In this document: positions 55,589-63,652 of the stretch, piece after piece
How positions within the stretch are numbered: the first letter of the stretch is position 1
Layout: the number at the start of each line of letters is the position of its first letter
Source: Curtobacterium sp. VKM Ac-2865
GTDB taxonomy: Bacteria; Actinomycetota; Actinomycetes; Actinomycetales; Microbacteriaceae
Assembly: GCF_015350905.1 (NCBI RefSeq)
Contig: NZ_JADKRZ010000002.1
Span: forward strand, 1-64,000
Direction: 5' to 3'
DNA length: 64,000 nt
Program-made: the position numbers and the translations under genes
Notes under the pieces: generated by a model
What the model was told of the DNA's origin: nothing
Databases searched by the model: none
What the model saw: the letters and a program-made list of their open reading frames with translations, nothing else

Positions 55589-56539
55589 ATGACCACCATC
55601 ACCCCGACCAGGGCGACGCCCGACACGGGAGGTGCACCGAACCTCATCCGGCGCCACCCGCTCGTCGCGTTCGCGGTCCTCGCGTGCGGCCTGAGCTGGC
55701 TCGCCTGGCTGCCGTACATCCTGTCCCCGCACGGGCTCGGCGTGTGGGACGTCCACGTGCCGGAGATGCTCGGCTCGGCACAGCTCGCCGGGGTCCTGCC
55801 GGGCGCGCTCCTCGGCCCGCTCGGTGCCGCGTTCCTGGTCACCGCGGTCACCGACGGCCGCGCCGGCCTCCGCACCTGGGTCGGTCGGCTCTGGAAGTGG
55901 CGGGTCGCGTGGCAGTGGTACGTGCTCGCGCTCGTCGCGGTGCCGCTCGTGGTGGTGGCCGCCGGTGCGATCGCGTCCGGCGGGGTCGTCAACCCGCCGT
56001 CCCTGCTGGCGCTCGCCACCATCGTCCCGGCGCTCGCGCTGCAGATGGTGACGACCGGGCTGTCCGAGGAGCCGGGCTGGCGTGACTTCGCGCTCCCCCG
56101 CCTCCAGCGCCGCTTCGGCCCGCTCGGTGCCGCCGCCGTCCTCGGTCCGCTCTGGGCGCTGTGGCACATGCCGCTCTTCCTCAGCGACTGGGGCGGGTGG
56201 CCCGACGCGCACTGGACCGCACCGCTGGTGTTCGCCGGCTTCACGATCACCTTCAACGTGGTGATGGCGTGGGTGTTCAACCGCACGGGGCAGAGCCTGC
56301 CGCTGTCGATGCTCCTGCACGTCGGCGTGAACAACACCGTGTCCGTGCTCTGGATCGACATGTACCCGGGCATCGACGGTGACCGCGGGGTGCTCGTGCT
56401 CTTCATCGGGGCCACGGTCGCTGCCCTGGCGATCATCATCGGCACCCGCGGACGACTCGGCTACACCGGCGACCGTGACGACGCCGTCGTGCACGGCACC
56501 GACCAGCGCTTCGTAGACTCGGCTCATGGCCACCGCTGA
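55589..56539 (+). CDS. CPBP family intramembrane glutamic endopeptidase
   Basis: A 316-residue membrane protease-fold protein with about eight helices. The three CPBP motifs are present: SEEPGWRDFALPRLQ (EExxxR, about 159), WALWHMPLFL (the His motif) and FNRTGQSLPLSMLLHVGVNN (third His/Asn). CPBP/Abi proteins act in prenyl-protein processing, bacteriocin self-immunity or signalling; the substrate here is not known. The ATG start is supported by GGAGG; an upstream in-frame GTG (55550) would be leaderless. It overlaps the kinase start by 14 bases, so the three genes are co-translated. Confidence 0.88.
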   Translation: MTTITPTRATPDTGGAPNLIRRHPLVAFAVLACGLSWLAWLPYILSPHGLGVWDVHVPEMLGSAQLAGVLPGALLGPLGAAFLVTAVTDGRAGLRTWVGRLWKWRVAWQWYVLALVAVPLVVVAAGAIASGGVVNPPSLLALATIVPALALQMVTTGLSEEPGWRDFALPRLQRRFGPLGAAAVLGPLWALWHMPLFLSDWGGWPDAHWTAPLVFAGFTITFNVVMAWVFNRTGQSLPLSMLLHVGVNNTVSVLWIDMYPGIDGDRGVLVLFIGATVAALAIIIGTRGRLGYTGDRDDAVVHGTDQRFVDSAHGHR

Positions 56540-57800
56540 CGCCCGGACGAGCGCCGACGTGTCCATCCGTCGCCGTGACGTCGTCGTCGCCGCCGTCACC
56601 GCCCTGGTCTCGATCGGGCTGCTGCTCTCGCTCCCCGCGATCGACGCCGCCGATCCCGACGGCTCCTCACTCGGTGTCCCCCCGCTCGGGACCGGGGCGG
56701 GTTCCGGCGGCTGGTGGCTGCTGCTGGTCGTGCTCCTCGTGCAGTCCGCCGCGCTCCTGCCGGTCCGTCGCCTGCCGGGGTCCGTCCTCGTCGCCACGGC
56801 GGCACTCGCCGTCGTCCCCGCGGCGGTCGCTGGTGCCCTCTACGGCATGAGCGCCCTCCCCGTCGGCGTCGCCGTCGTCCTGCTCGTGCTGACCATCCCG
56901 CCCCTCCGGCGCTGGCCGGCCCTGGTGGCCGCGGCAGCGCTGGTGGCGACCGGTGTGACGGTCAACATGCTCGTCGCGTTCGGCGCACCGATCGCCGCGG
57001 CACTCGGTCAGGGGCTCCTGCAGGCGGTCGGCGTCGTCGCCCTCCCCCTGCTCGCCGCCCTCGTCGTGCGGTCCCGCCGCGAGGTCGGCGTCGCCCGCCG
57101 CGACGAACAGCGCGCCCTGGTCGGCGAACGCGAGGCCATGGTCGACGCCACCCTCGCCCGCGAACGTGCCGCGATGGCCCGTGAGCTCCACGACATCGCC
57201 GCGCACCACCTGTCCGGCATCGCCCTGATGGCCGGCGTCGTCGACCGACAGATCGACACCGACCCGGAGCAGGCGCACGCCGGCGTCCGCCAGGTGCGCG
57301 ACCAGAGCAGCGCGGTGCTCGACGACCTCCGCCGACTCGTCGGACTGCTCCGTGACGAGTCCGCTGCCGCCGAACGCTCCGTCGAGACGTTCGCCACACT
57401 GCCCGAACTGGTCGCGCGGACACCGGGCGACGTCCGCTTCTCGGTCCTCCGCCCGCTGGGCTCCGACGACGACGGACCGTTCGGTGCCGGGATCGGCCCG
57501 CTCGCGCAGCTGGCTGCGTACCGCACCGTCCAGGAGGCCCTGGCCAACGCCGCCATGCATGCTCCGGGCACCGCGTGCTCCGTCCAGGTCGACGACCGGT
57601 CAGCAGAGCAGGTCACGGTCGCCGTCCACAACGACCCACCGTCGGCGGCTCCGGTCGCGGGGTCCTCGGCGGGCGGCTTCGGGTTGCTCGGCATGCGCGA
57701 GCGTGCGGAACTCGTGGGAGCCACCGTGAGTGCCGGACCCGCTGCGGACGGCGGCTGGGACGTCCGCCTGGTGCTCCCGCGCGAGGGGTCCTCCCGGTGA
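56526..57800 (+). CDS. Membrane sensor histidine kinase (HisKA_3 / NarL partner type)
   Basis: A 424-residue kinase. Five or six hydrophobic helices occupy residues 15-180 with no sizeable extracellular domain, so it probably senses within the membrane. The dimerisation domain carries the phosphorylated His (residue 222) in ARELHDIAAHHLSGI, followed by a coiled segment and an HATPase domain with the N box EALANAAMHAP and the G boxes GGFGLLGMRERAEL. The response regulator is encoded next with a 4-base overlap. The family often controls ABC exporters or cell-envelope stress. The signal is unknown. Confidence 0.9.
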   Translation: MATADARTSADVSIRRRDVVVAAVTALVSIGLLLSLPAIDAADPDGSSLGVPPLGTGAGSGGWWLLLVVLLVQSAALLPVRRLPGSVLVATAALAVVPAAVAGALYGMSALPVGVAVVLLVLTIPPLRRWPALVAAAALVATGVTVNMLVAFGAPIAAALGQGLLQAVGVVALPLLAALVVRSRREVGVARRDEQRALVGEREAMVDATLARERAAMARELHDIAAHHLSGIALMAGVVDRQIDTDPEQAHAGVRQVRDQSSAVLDDLRRLVGLLRDESAAAERSVETFATLPELVARTPGDVRFSVLRPLGSDDDGPFGAGIGPLAQLAAYRTVQEALANAAMHAPGTACSVQVDDRSAEQVTVAVHNDPPSAAPVAGSSAGGFGLLGMRERAELVGATVSAGPAADGGWDVRLVLPREGSSR

Positions 57801-58465
57801 TCCGCGTGCTCGTCGCCGACGACCAGGCCCTCGTCCGTGCCGGCATCTCGGCGCTGCTCGGCGCCGAGGAGGACATCGAGGTCGTCGGTGTCGCGTCGGA
57901 CGGCATCGAGGCACTGGCCCTGGCGAGGAGCACGCGCCCGGACGTGGCGTGCCTCGACATCCGGATGCCCGGCCTGGACGGCATCGAGGTCGCACGCGCG
58001 CTGTGCGGCCCCGATGCCGACCCCGCCGTGCCCGCGCTGATGCTCACCACGTTCGACCTCGACGACTACGTGTTCGGCGCCCTCGAGGCCGGGGCGTCCG
58101 GGTTCCTCCTCAAGGACGCCGACCCGGACACGATCATCGGCGCCGTCCGCCAGGTCGCCGCGGGCAACGGCACGCTCGACCACCAGCTGACCAAGCGCGT
58201 GCTCCGCGAGTTCGTCGAGCGCCGGCAGCTGCAGCCGGTGACCGGCGCGCGGGCGGACGACCTGCTCACCGTCCGCGAGCACGACGTGCTGCTGCTGCTG
58301 GCGCAGGGGCTGTCGAACGAGGACATCGCGGCGGAGCTCGTCGTCGAGCTGTCCACCGTGAAGTCGCACGTCGCGCGGATCCTGCCGAAGCTCGGCGTCC
58401 GGTCGCGCCTGCAGGCCGTGGTGTGGGCGTACCAGAACCGCGTCGTCCTGCCGCCTGGCGCCTAG
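57797..58465 (+). CDS. LuxR/NarL-family response regulator
   Basis: A 222-residue two-domain regulator. The receiver has the acidic pocket ADDQALVRAG, the phospho-Asp in ACLDIRMPG (residue 54), and the Lys in GFLLKD. The C-terminal LuxR-type HTH is LTVREHDVLLLLAQGLSNEDIAAELVVELSTVKSHV. It is coupled to its kinase through a GTGA overlap. The target is probably the cassette itself or nearby membrane genes. Its stop shares the palindrome CTAG with the stop of convergent tsaE. Confidence 0.93.
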   Translation: MIRVLVADDQALVRAGISALLGAEEDIEVVGVASDGIEALALARSTRPDVACLDIRMPGLDGIEVARALCGPDADPAVPALMLTTFDLDDYVFGALEAGASGFLLKDADPDTIIGAVRQVAAGNGTLDHQLTKRVLREFVERRQLQPVTGARADDLLTVREHDVLLLLAQGLSNEDIAAELVVELSTVKSHVARILPKLGVRSRLQAVVWAYQNRVVLPPGA

Positions 58466-58962
58466 AGGGTGACGCCGTCCCAGCGGGGACCGGTCGCCGT
58501 CACGACGACGCGACGGGGCTCGTCGGGGACGTCGTCCGGGTCGAGGTCGTCCGCGGAGACGTCGGCATCGGCCCCGGTCGCGCGGGTGATCTCGACGTCG
58601 AGCACGGCGTCGCTGATCCCGTCGACCATGCCGCGACCCCACTCGACGACGACGATCGCACCGTCCCAGTCGAGGTCGAGGTCGTCGAGCTCGACCGGGT
58701 CGCTCAGGCGGTAGGCGTCGACGTGCACCAGGTCCGGCCCGGCCGTCGTGGGGTGGGTCCTGGCGAGCACGAACGTCGGGCTCGCCACCTGACCCCGGGC
58801 GCCGAGCGCCGCCCCGAGGCCCCGCGTCAGCGTGGTCTTGCCGGCACCGAGCGGCCCGGTCAGCACGACGAGGTCCCCGGCGCGCAGCACGGCGGCGAGT
58901 CGGGCCCCGAGTGCGCCCATCTCCGCCGTGCTCAGGACGCTGGTGTCCAGGAGCGTCCTCAC
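58462..58962 (-). CDS. tsaE: tRNA threonylcarbamoyladenosine biosynthesis ATPase TsaE
   Basis: ATPase of 166 residues for the t6A pathway. Walker A is GPLGAGKTTLTRGLG (about residue 36-43), then ASPTFVLARTH, HVDAYRLSDP and VVEWGRGMVDGI (the conserved Trp-containing motif). The C-terminal region is acidic. Start GTG overlaps the alr stop by 4 bases. It would normally be next to tsaB; the CPBP/two-component cassette intervenes here. The ORF extends further upstream but only as a frame shadow of alr. Confidence 0.93.
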   Translation of the reverse strand: MRTLLDTSVLSTAEMGALGARLAAVLRAGDLVVLTGPLGAGKTTLTRGLGAALGARGQVASPTFVLARTHPTTAGPDLVHVDAYRLSDPVELDDLDLDWDGAIVVVEWGRGMVDGISDAVLDVEITRATGADADVSADDLDPDDVPDEPRRVVVTATGPRWDGVTL

Positions 58963-60122
58963 GCGTGCTCTCCGCGCAGGTACTCGCCGACGCGGCCCTC
59001 GACCGAGTGGCCCGAGTAGACGCGGTTCACCCGGGCGCCGATCCGGCAGACGATCTCCTCGCCTATGGTGTCGAGCGCGGCGCCCCACTCCAGCACGGTC
59101 ATCTCGTCGCGCTCCCCCGTGCCGAACAGCACGACGGTGTCACCGACCTGGACGTCGTCGTCGCCCACGTCCACCAGGAACTGGTCCATGGCGACCCGAC
59201 CGGCGATCGGGTACCGCTTGCCGTTGATCGCGACCTCGACGCGGCCCTGCGCCGAGCGCGGCACGCCGTCCGCGTAGCCGAACGGCACGAGCGCCAGGGT
59301 CGTCTCGTCGTCCGTGCGGTACGTGTAGTCGTACGAGACGCCGGTGCCCACGGGCACACGCTTCGTCTTCGCGACCGAGGCCGTCACCGTCATCACGGGT
59401 TCGAGCCCGAGGTCCGCCGCGGAGACGCCGTCGGCGCCGGGGATGCCGTAGAGGTTCGCCCCCATGCGGACCATGTCCTTGCGGAACTCCTTGCGTTCGA
59501 GCCCGGCGAGCGACGCGGCGACGTGCTCCATCGGGACGTCGACGCCGAGGTCCTCGGCACGCTCGATCGCGGCCTCGAACAGGGACACCGACGCAGCGTC
59601 GTCGTCGTCCGAGGACTCCGCCAGGTGCGTGTACGCGGCGACGACCTCGATGCGACCGGCGCGCTGGGCGTCCCTGGCCGCCTCGACCAGCGCGGGCCAG
59701 TCGTCGATCGAGGACCCGTCGCGGTGCAGCCCCGTGTCGACGCCGAGGTGCACACGTGCTGGACGCTGGTCGACGGCCTCGACGATCCGCTGCAGTTCGG
59801 CGAGGTTCGAGACGCCGAGGTCCACCGCGGAGTCGATCGCGTCGCGGAAGTCCAGCGCCGGGTCGTGCTGCCACGTGAAGAGGTGCACGTCCTCGCCGAC
59901 GCCGATCGCCCGGAGCCGCAGGGCCGCTGGGACCGTCAGCACCCCGATCCAGCGGATGCCGGCGTCGACCGCGGCGAGCGCGATCGGTTCGAGGCCGTGC
60001 CCGTACGCGTCGGCCTTCATGATCGCCATCACCTCGACCGGGTGCATCCACCCGCGGACCCGCTCGAGGTTGGCGCGGTAGGCGTCGAGGTCGATCTCGG
60101 CCTGACGCAGGGGCGCGCTCAC
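58959..60122 (-). CDS. alr: Alanine racemase
   Basis: PLP-dependent fold-type III racemase making D-alanine for peptidoglycan, 387 residues. The PLP Lys is at position 36 in MKADAYGHG. Catalytic Tyr sits in GVSYDYTY, and RMGANLYG, DTGLHRDG and AMDQFLVD follow the usual pattern. It overlaps tsaE and the second racemase gene by 4 bases each. Its order with tsaE matches other actinobacteria. The residues around the VSY motif (VSYDYTY) differ somewhat from canonical Alr (VSYGATY). Confidence 0.93.
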   Translation of the reverse strand: MSAPLRQAEIDLDAYRANLERVRGWMHPVEVMAIMKADAYGHGLEPIALAAVDAGIRWIGVLTVPAALRLRAIGVGEDVHLFTWQHDPALDFRDAIDSAVDLGVSNLAELQRIVEAVDQRPARVHLGVDTGLHRDGSSIDDWPALVEAARDAQRAGRIEVVAAYTHLAESSDDDDAASVSLFEAAIERAEDLGVDVPMEHVAASLAGLERKEFRKDMVRMGANLYGIPGADGVSAADLGLEPVMTVTASVAKTKRVPVGTGVSYDYTYRTDDETTLALVPFGYADGVPRSAQGRVEVAINGKRYPIAGRVAMDQFLVDVGDDDVQVGDTVVLFGTGERDEMTVLEWGAALDTIGEEIVCRIGARVNRVYSGHSVEGRVGEYLRGEHA

Positions 60123-61222
60123 GTCGTCCTCCGTTCGATGCTCCGGCCGAGCCGGGCCACCACCTCGTAGTTGATCGTGCCGACGGCCGACGCCCAGTCC
60201 TCGACGGCGGGGTCGCCGTTCGCCGGGTCGCCCCAGAGCACGACCTCGTCCCCGACGGCGACGTCCGCGTCCCCGATGGCGATGTGCATCGCGTTCATGG
60301 CCACCCGTCCAACGACCGGGAACAACCGGTCGCCGATCCGCACGGAGACGTGGTTGCCGAACCCGCGGTCGAAGCCGTCCGCGTACCCCAGGCCGATGAC
60401 CGCCAGGCGCGTGTCCGTGTCGGCACGCCAGGTGTAGCCGTAGCTGACGCCGTCGCCCGCCGGCACGACCACGGTGCGCAGGACCGAGGCGGTCAGACGC
60501 ATCGCAGGGCGCAGGCCGAGGTCGGCCGACGTCCGGTCGGGGAAGGGGCTGAGCCCGTAGAGCGCGATGCCGACGCGGGCCAGGTCACGCCGGGTCTCGG
60601 GGACGGCGAGGCTCGCGGCGCTGGCGGCGAGGTGCACCATGTCCGGCACGATCCCCCGCGCGCGCAGGCCGTCGAGTGCCCGCTGCAGGGAGGCGTCCTG
60701 GTCGAGGTCGTCGGTGCGCGAGGCGTTCGACAGGTGCGACATCACGCCCTCGATCCGCGTGCGCGCGCCACCGCGGGCGAGCGACGCCGCACGGTCGAAG
60801 AGCTCGGGCCACTCGGACTCGACGGCACCGTTCCGGCTGAGCCCGGTGTCGATGCAGATGTGCACGGCGGGCACCTCGGCGTCGGCAGCGCTGGAGAGCT
60901 GCTCGACGCTGGACACCGCCGGGGTGATGCCGTGCTGGGCCGCACGACGGAAGTCCTCGTCGGGGGCGTGCAGCCAGGCGAGGATCCGGACGCCCTCGTC
61001 GATGCCCGCCTGCCGCAGCGCGATGCCCTCGTCGATGTCCGCGACCCCGAGCCACTCCGCGCCCGCGTCCACGAACGCCTGCGCGGCGTCAGCCGCGCCG
61101 TGGCCGTACCCGTTCGCCTTGACGACCGGGATGACGCCGGACGGTGCCACCTGGTCGGCGACGGTCGCGTAGTTGGCGATGAGCGCCTCCCGGTCGACCG
61201 TGATCCCCGTGAACGCACTCAC
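60119..61222 (-). CDS. Second alanine-racemase-family protein
   Basis: A 367-residue PLP-dependent racemase paralogous to the next gene. The PLP Lys is residue 35 in VVKANGYGHG, the canonical form. Tyr is in GVSYGYTWRADT, and the phosphate/entry residues are DTGLSRNG and RVGIALYG. The late motif normally C/A-M-D-Q reads GRVAMNAMHIA, losing the Asp. It therefore may act on another amino acid, such as ornithine for the interpeptide bridge, or be a modified alanine racemase. Start GTG is preceded by a coupled 25-codon mini-ORF that copies its first nine residues. Confidence 0.85.
   Translation of the reverse strand: MSAFTGITVDREALIANYATVADQVAPSGVIPVVKANGYGHGAADAAQAFVDAGAEWLGVADIDEGIALRQAGIDEGVRILAWLHAPDEDFRRAAQHGITPAVSSVEQLSSAADAEVPAVHICIDTGLSRNGAVESEWPELFDRAASLARGGARTRIEGVMSHLSNASRTDDLDQDASLQRALDGLRARGIVPDMVHLAASAASLAVPETRRDLARVGIALYGLSPFPDRTSADLGLRPAMRLTASVLRTVVVPAGDGVSYGYTWRADTDTRLAVIGLGYADGFDRGFGNHVSVRIGDRLFPVVGRVAMNAMHIAIGDADVAVGDEVVLWGDPANGDPAVEDWASAVGTINYEVVARLGRSIERRTT
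61191..61221. repeat. Direct repeat copy A (start of alr2)
   Basis: A 31-base segment spanning the alr2 start recurs with one mismatch at 61265-61295, just upstream. A shared GGCGATGAGCG word also flanks both copies (61175-61185 and 61237-61247). Confidence 0.85.
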
Positions 61223-61296
61223 TTGGCTCCCCCTCCGGCGATGAGCGACAGAACCGCCGACCGGCGGCCGACCGTGATCCCCGTGAACGCACTCAA
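61219..61296 (-). CDS. Possible 25-codon coupled mini-ORF between acpS and alr2
   Basis: A TTG-started ORF whose first nine residues (MSAFTGITV) equal the alr2 N-terminus, followed by GRRSAVLSLIAGGGAK. Its start overlaps the acpS stop by 4 bases (TTGA) and its stop overlaps the alr2 GTG by 4 bases. An AGGGG motif lies upstream. It probably arose by tandem duplication of the original alr2 start. Translation is not proven; its value may be only coupling. Confidence 0.35.
   Translation of the reverse strand: MSAFTGITVGRRSAVLSLIAGGGAK
61265..61295. repeat. Direct repeat copy B (remnant of an earlier alr2 start)
   Basis: See copy A at 61191-61221. The copy lies immediately after the acpS stop and is in frame to start a short ORF. 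Confidence 0.85.
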
Positions 61297-61673
61297 GCCG
61301 GTTCCCCTGTTCCTTCCAGCACCACGAACGCCGTGGCGATGCCCCCATCATGCGAGAGCGACAGGTGCACGGAGACGACGCCACGCGCGTCTGCGACCTG
61401 GCGCGCCTGCCGGTGCAGCGTGAGCGACGGGTTCCGCTGGTCGTCGGAGACGACCTCGAGGTCCTGCCAGCTCAGCCCGGCGCTCGACCCGAACGCCTTG
61501 ATCAGTGACTCCTTCGCCGCGAACCGCGCCGCGAGCGACGCGATCGCACGGGGCTCCCCGTCACGAACGAGTTCCGACGGCGTGAACAGGCGCGATCGCA
61601 TGGCGGGCGTCCTGGTGAGGGTGCGCTCGAACCGCTCCAGGTCGACGACGTCGACCCCGATCCCGATGATCAT
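61293..61673 (-). CDS. acpS: Holo-[acyl-carrier-protein] synthase
   Basis: 4'-phosphopantetheinyl transferase that activates acyl carrier protein, 126 residues. The Mg2+-binding Asp is in IGIGVDVVDLERFE (residue 8), and the second metal/CoA motif is FAAKESLIKAFG (near residue 55). The C-terminal LSHDGGIATAFVVLE is typical. It lies 6 bases downstream of glmS, so both form the upstream part of the cell-wall gene series. Confidence 0.94.
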   Translation of the reverse strand: MIIGIGVDVVDLERFERTLTRTPAMRSRLFTPSELVRDGEPRAIASLAARFAAKESLIKAFGSSAGLSWQDLEVVSDDQRNPSLTLHRQARQVADARGVVSVHLSLSHDGGIATAFVVLEGTGEPA

Positions 61674-61679
61674 CGCCGA

Positions 61680-63527
61680 CTACTCGACGGTGACCGACTT
61701 CGCGAGGTTACGCGGCTGGTCCACGTCGAGCCCCTTCGCGGCCGCGAGCTCCATGCCGAACATGTGGAGCGGCGCGACGGCCAGCAGCGGCTCGAACAGC
61801 GGCGTCGCCAGCGGGATCCGGAGGACCTCGTCGGCGAAGGGCAGCACGGCGGCGTCGCCCTCTTCGGCGATGGCGATCACCCGGGCGCCGCGAGCGCGGA
61901 TCTCCTGGATGTTCGACACGACCTTCGGGTGCAGCGACCGGGCGTCACGCGGCGAGGGCACGATCACGAAGACGATCTGCCCCGGCTCGATGAGCGCGAT
62001 CGGGCCGTGCTTGAGCTCACCGGCGGCGAAGCCCTCCGCGTGGATGTACGCGAGCTCCTTGAGCTTGAGCGCGCCCTCGAGCGCGATCGGGTACCCGACG
62101 TGGCGGCCGAGGAAGAGGACGCTGCGGGTGTCCGCCATCCACTTCGCCAGCTCGGCGACCCCGGAGGCGTCCTCGATCGTCTGCTGCAGCTTGGCGGGCA
62201 GGCCCTCGAGCTCGGCGACCTGCTCGGCCACCTGCTCGGTCGTCAGCGTGCCGCGGAGCGTGGCGAGGTGCAGCCCGAGCAGGTACAGCGCGACGCCCTG
62301 CGCGAGGAACGCCTTCGTCGACGCCACCGCGACCTCGGGCCCGGCGTGGGTGTAGATCACCGCGTCGGACTCGCGCGGGATCGTGGCGCCCTGGGTGTTG
62401 CAGATCGAGAGGACCTGCGCGCCCTGCTCCCTGGCGTACTTCACGGCCATGAGCGTGTCCATCGTCTCGCCGGACTGACTGATCGAGACGACGAGCGTGC
62501 GGTCGTTCAGCACCGGGTCGCGGTACCGGAACTCGTGGGCGAGCTCGACCTCGACGGGCACGCGCGCCCACTGCTCGATGGCGTACTTGCCGAGCATGCC
62601 GGCGTAGGCCGCGGTGCCGCAGGCGATGACGACGACACGGTCGACCTGCTGCAGACGGTCGGCGATCGGGTCGAGGTCGGTCAGCGTGACCGCACCCTCG
62701 TGCACGCGGCCGAGGATGGTCTTCGCGACCGCCTCGGGCTCCTCGCTGATCTCCTTCGCCATGAACGAGGACCAGCCACCCTTGTCCGCGGCCGAGGCGT
62801 CCCAGTTCACCTCGAACTCGCTCGGGGTCGCGGGGGTGCCGTCGAAGTGGATGACGTCGACGCCGTCGGGGCGGATCGTGGCGATCTCGTCCTGGCCGAT
62901 CGACAGCGCGCGCTGCGTGTACGCGACGAAGGCGGCGACGTCCGAGCCCATGAAGTTCTCGCCGTCGCCGAGGCCGACCACGAGCGGCGAGTTGCGCCGG
63001 GCACCGACGACGACGCCGGGCTGGTCGGCGTGCACGACGAGGAGCGTGAACGCGCCGTCGAGTCGCTGCACGGCCTGCTGCATGGCGGTGGTCAGGTCGC
63101 CGGTCTCCCGGAACGCGCGGGCGACGAGGTGCGCGGCGACCTCGGAGTCGGTCTCGCTGAGGAACTCGACGCCCTCGGCGGTCAGCTCGGCACGCAGCGC
63201 GGAGAAGTTCTCGATGATGCCGTTGTGGATGAGCGCGAGCTTGCCGCCGTCCGCCAGGTGCGGGTGCGCGTTCTCGTCGGTCGGGCCGCCGTGCGTCGCC
63301 CACCGGGTGTGGCCGATGCCGGTGCCGCCGTCGGGGATCGGTCGGGCGTCGAGCTCGTCGACGAGGGCCTGGAGCTTGCCCGCCTTCTTCGCCGAGGTCA
63401 TGTCACCAGAGGGGTCGATGACCGCGATCCCGGCGGAGTCGTACCCGCGGTACTCGAGCCGACGGAGACCACCGAGGAGCACGTCCGTGCTGCTGTTGCT
63501 GCCGACGTAGCCGACGATTCCACACAT
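61680..63527 (-). CDS. glmS: Glutamine-fructose-6-phosphate aminotransferase (isomerising)
   Basis: Makes glucosamine-6-phosphate for UDP-GlcNAc. It has 615 residues, standard. The N-terminal nucleophile Cys2 follows the start (MCGIVGYVGSN), with RLEYRGYDSAG and THGGPTDENAHPH for the glutaminase. The two SIS domains carry VSISQSGETMDTLMAV and LFLGRHVGYPIALEGALKLKE. The C-terminus NLAKSVTVE is canonical. No glmS ribozyme is seen upstream. It is the first gene of a minus-strand cell-wall series with acpS, the racemases and tsaE. Confidence 0.97.
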   Translation of the reverse strand: MCGIVGYVGSNSSTDVLLGGLRRLEYRGYDSAGIAVIDPSGDMTSAKKAGKLQALVDELDARPIPDGGTGIGHTRWATHGGPTDENAHPHLADGGKLALIHNGIIENFSALRAELTAEGVEFLSETDSEVAAHLVARAFRETGDLTTAMQQAVQRLDGAFTLLVVHADQPGVVVGARRNSPLVVGLGDGENFMGSDVAAFVAYTQRALSIGQDEIATIRPDGVDVIHFDGTPATPSEFEVNWDASAADKGGWSSFMAKEISEEPEAVAKTILGRVHEGAVTLTDLDPIADRLQQVDRVVVIACGTAAYAGMLGKYAIEQWARVPVEVELAHEFRYRDPVLNDRTLVVSISQSGETMDTLMAVKYAREQGAQVLSICNTQGATIPRESDAVIYTHAGPEVAVASTKAFLAQGVALYLLGLHLATLRGTLTTEQVAEQVAELEGLPAKLQQTIEDASGVAELAKWMADTRSVLFLGRHVGYPIALEGALKLKELAYIHAEGFAAGELKHGPIALIEPGQIVFVIVPSPRDARSLHPKVVSNIQEIRARGARVIAIAEEGDAAVLPFADEVLRIPLATPLFEPLLAVAPLHMFGMELAAAKGLDVDQPRNLAKSVTVE

Positions 63528-63639
63528 GGCGACGATCCTATGGGCTCCTCTGGCGACCTTCCTGCGTGGACACCGGATCGAGACCGAGCTTGCGGTCTGC
63601 CGCTTTCTCCATGATTCTGTCGTCAGTTTGAGACACCGC

Positions 63640-63645
63640 TAGAAT
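63640..63645 (+). promoter_or_regulatory. -10 box of the terminal ATPase gene
   Basis: TAGAAT at 63640-63645 lies 7 bases before the ATG at 63653, so the transcript is likely leaderless. Confidence 0.55.
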
Positions 63646-63652
63646 GCATCAG

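Noticed and set aside
55550..58465. Mobile element carrying the two-component cassette
   Set aside because: No transposase, integrase, tRNA target or terminal repeats are seen, so a transfer event is possible but not shown.
63528..63652. glmS ribozyme
   Set aside because: Only 125 bases lie upstream of glmS, they host the divergent ATPase promoter, and no ribozyme core is visible; the ribozyme is a Firmicutes feature.
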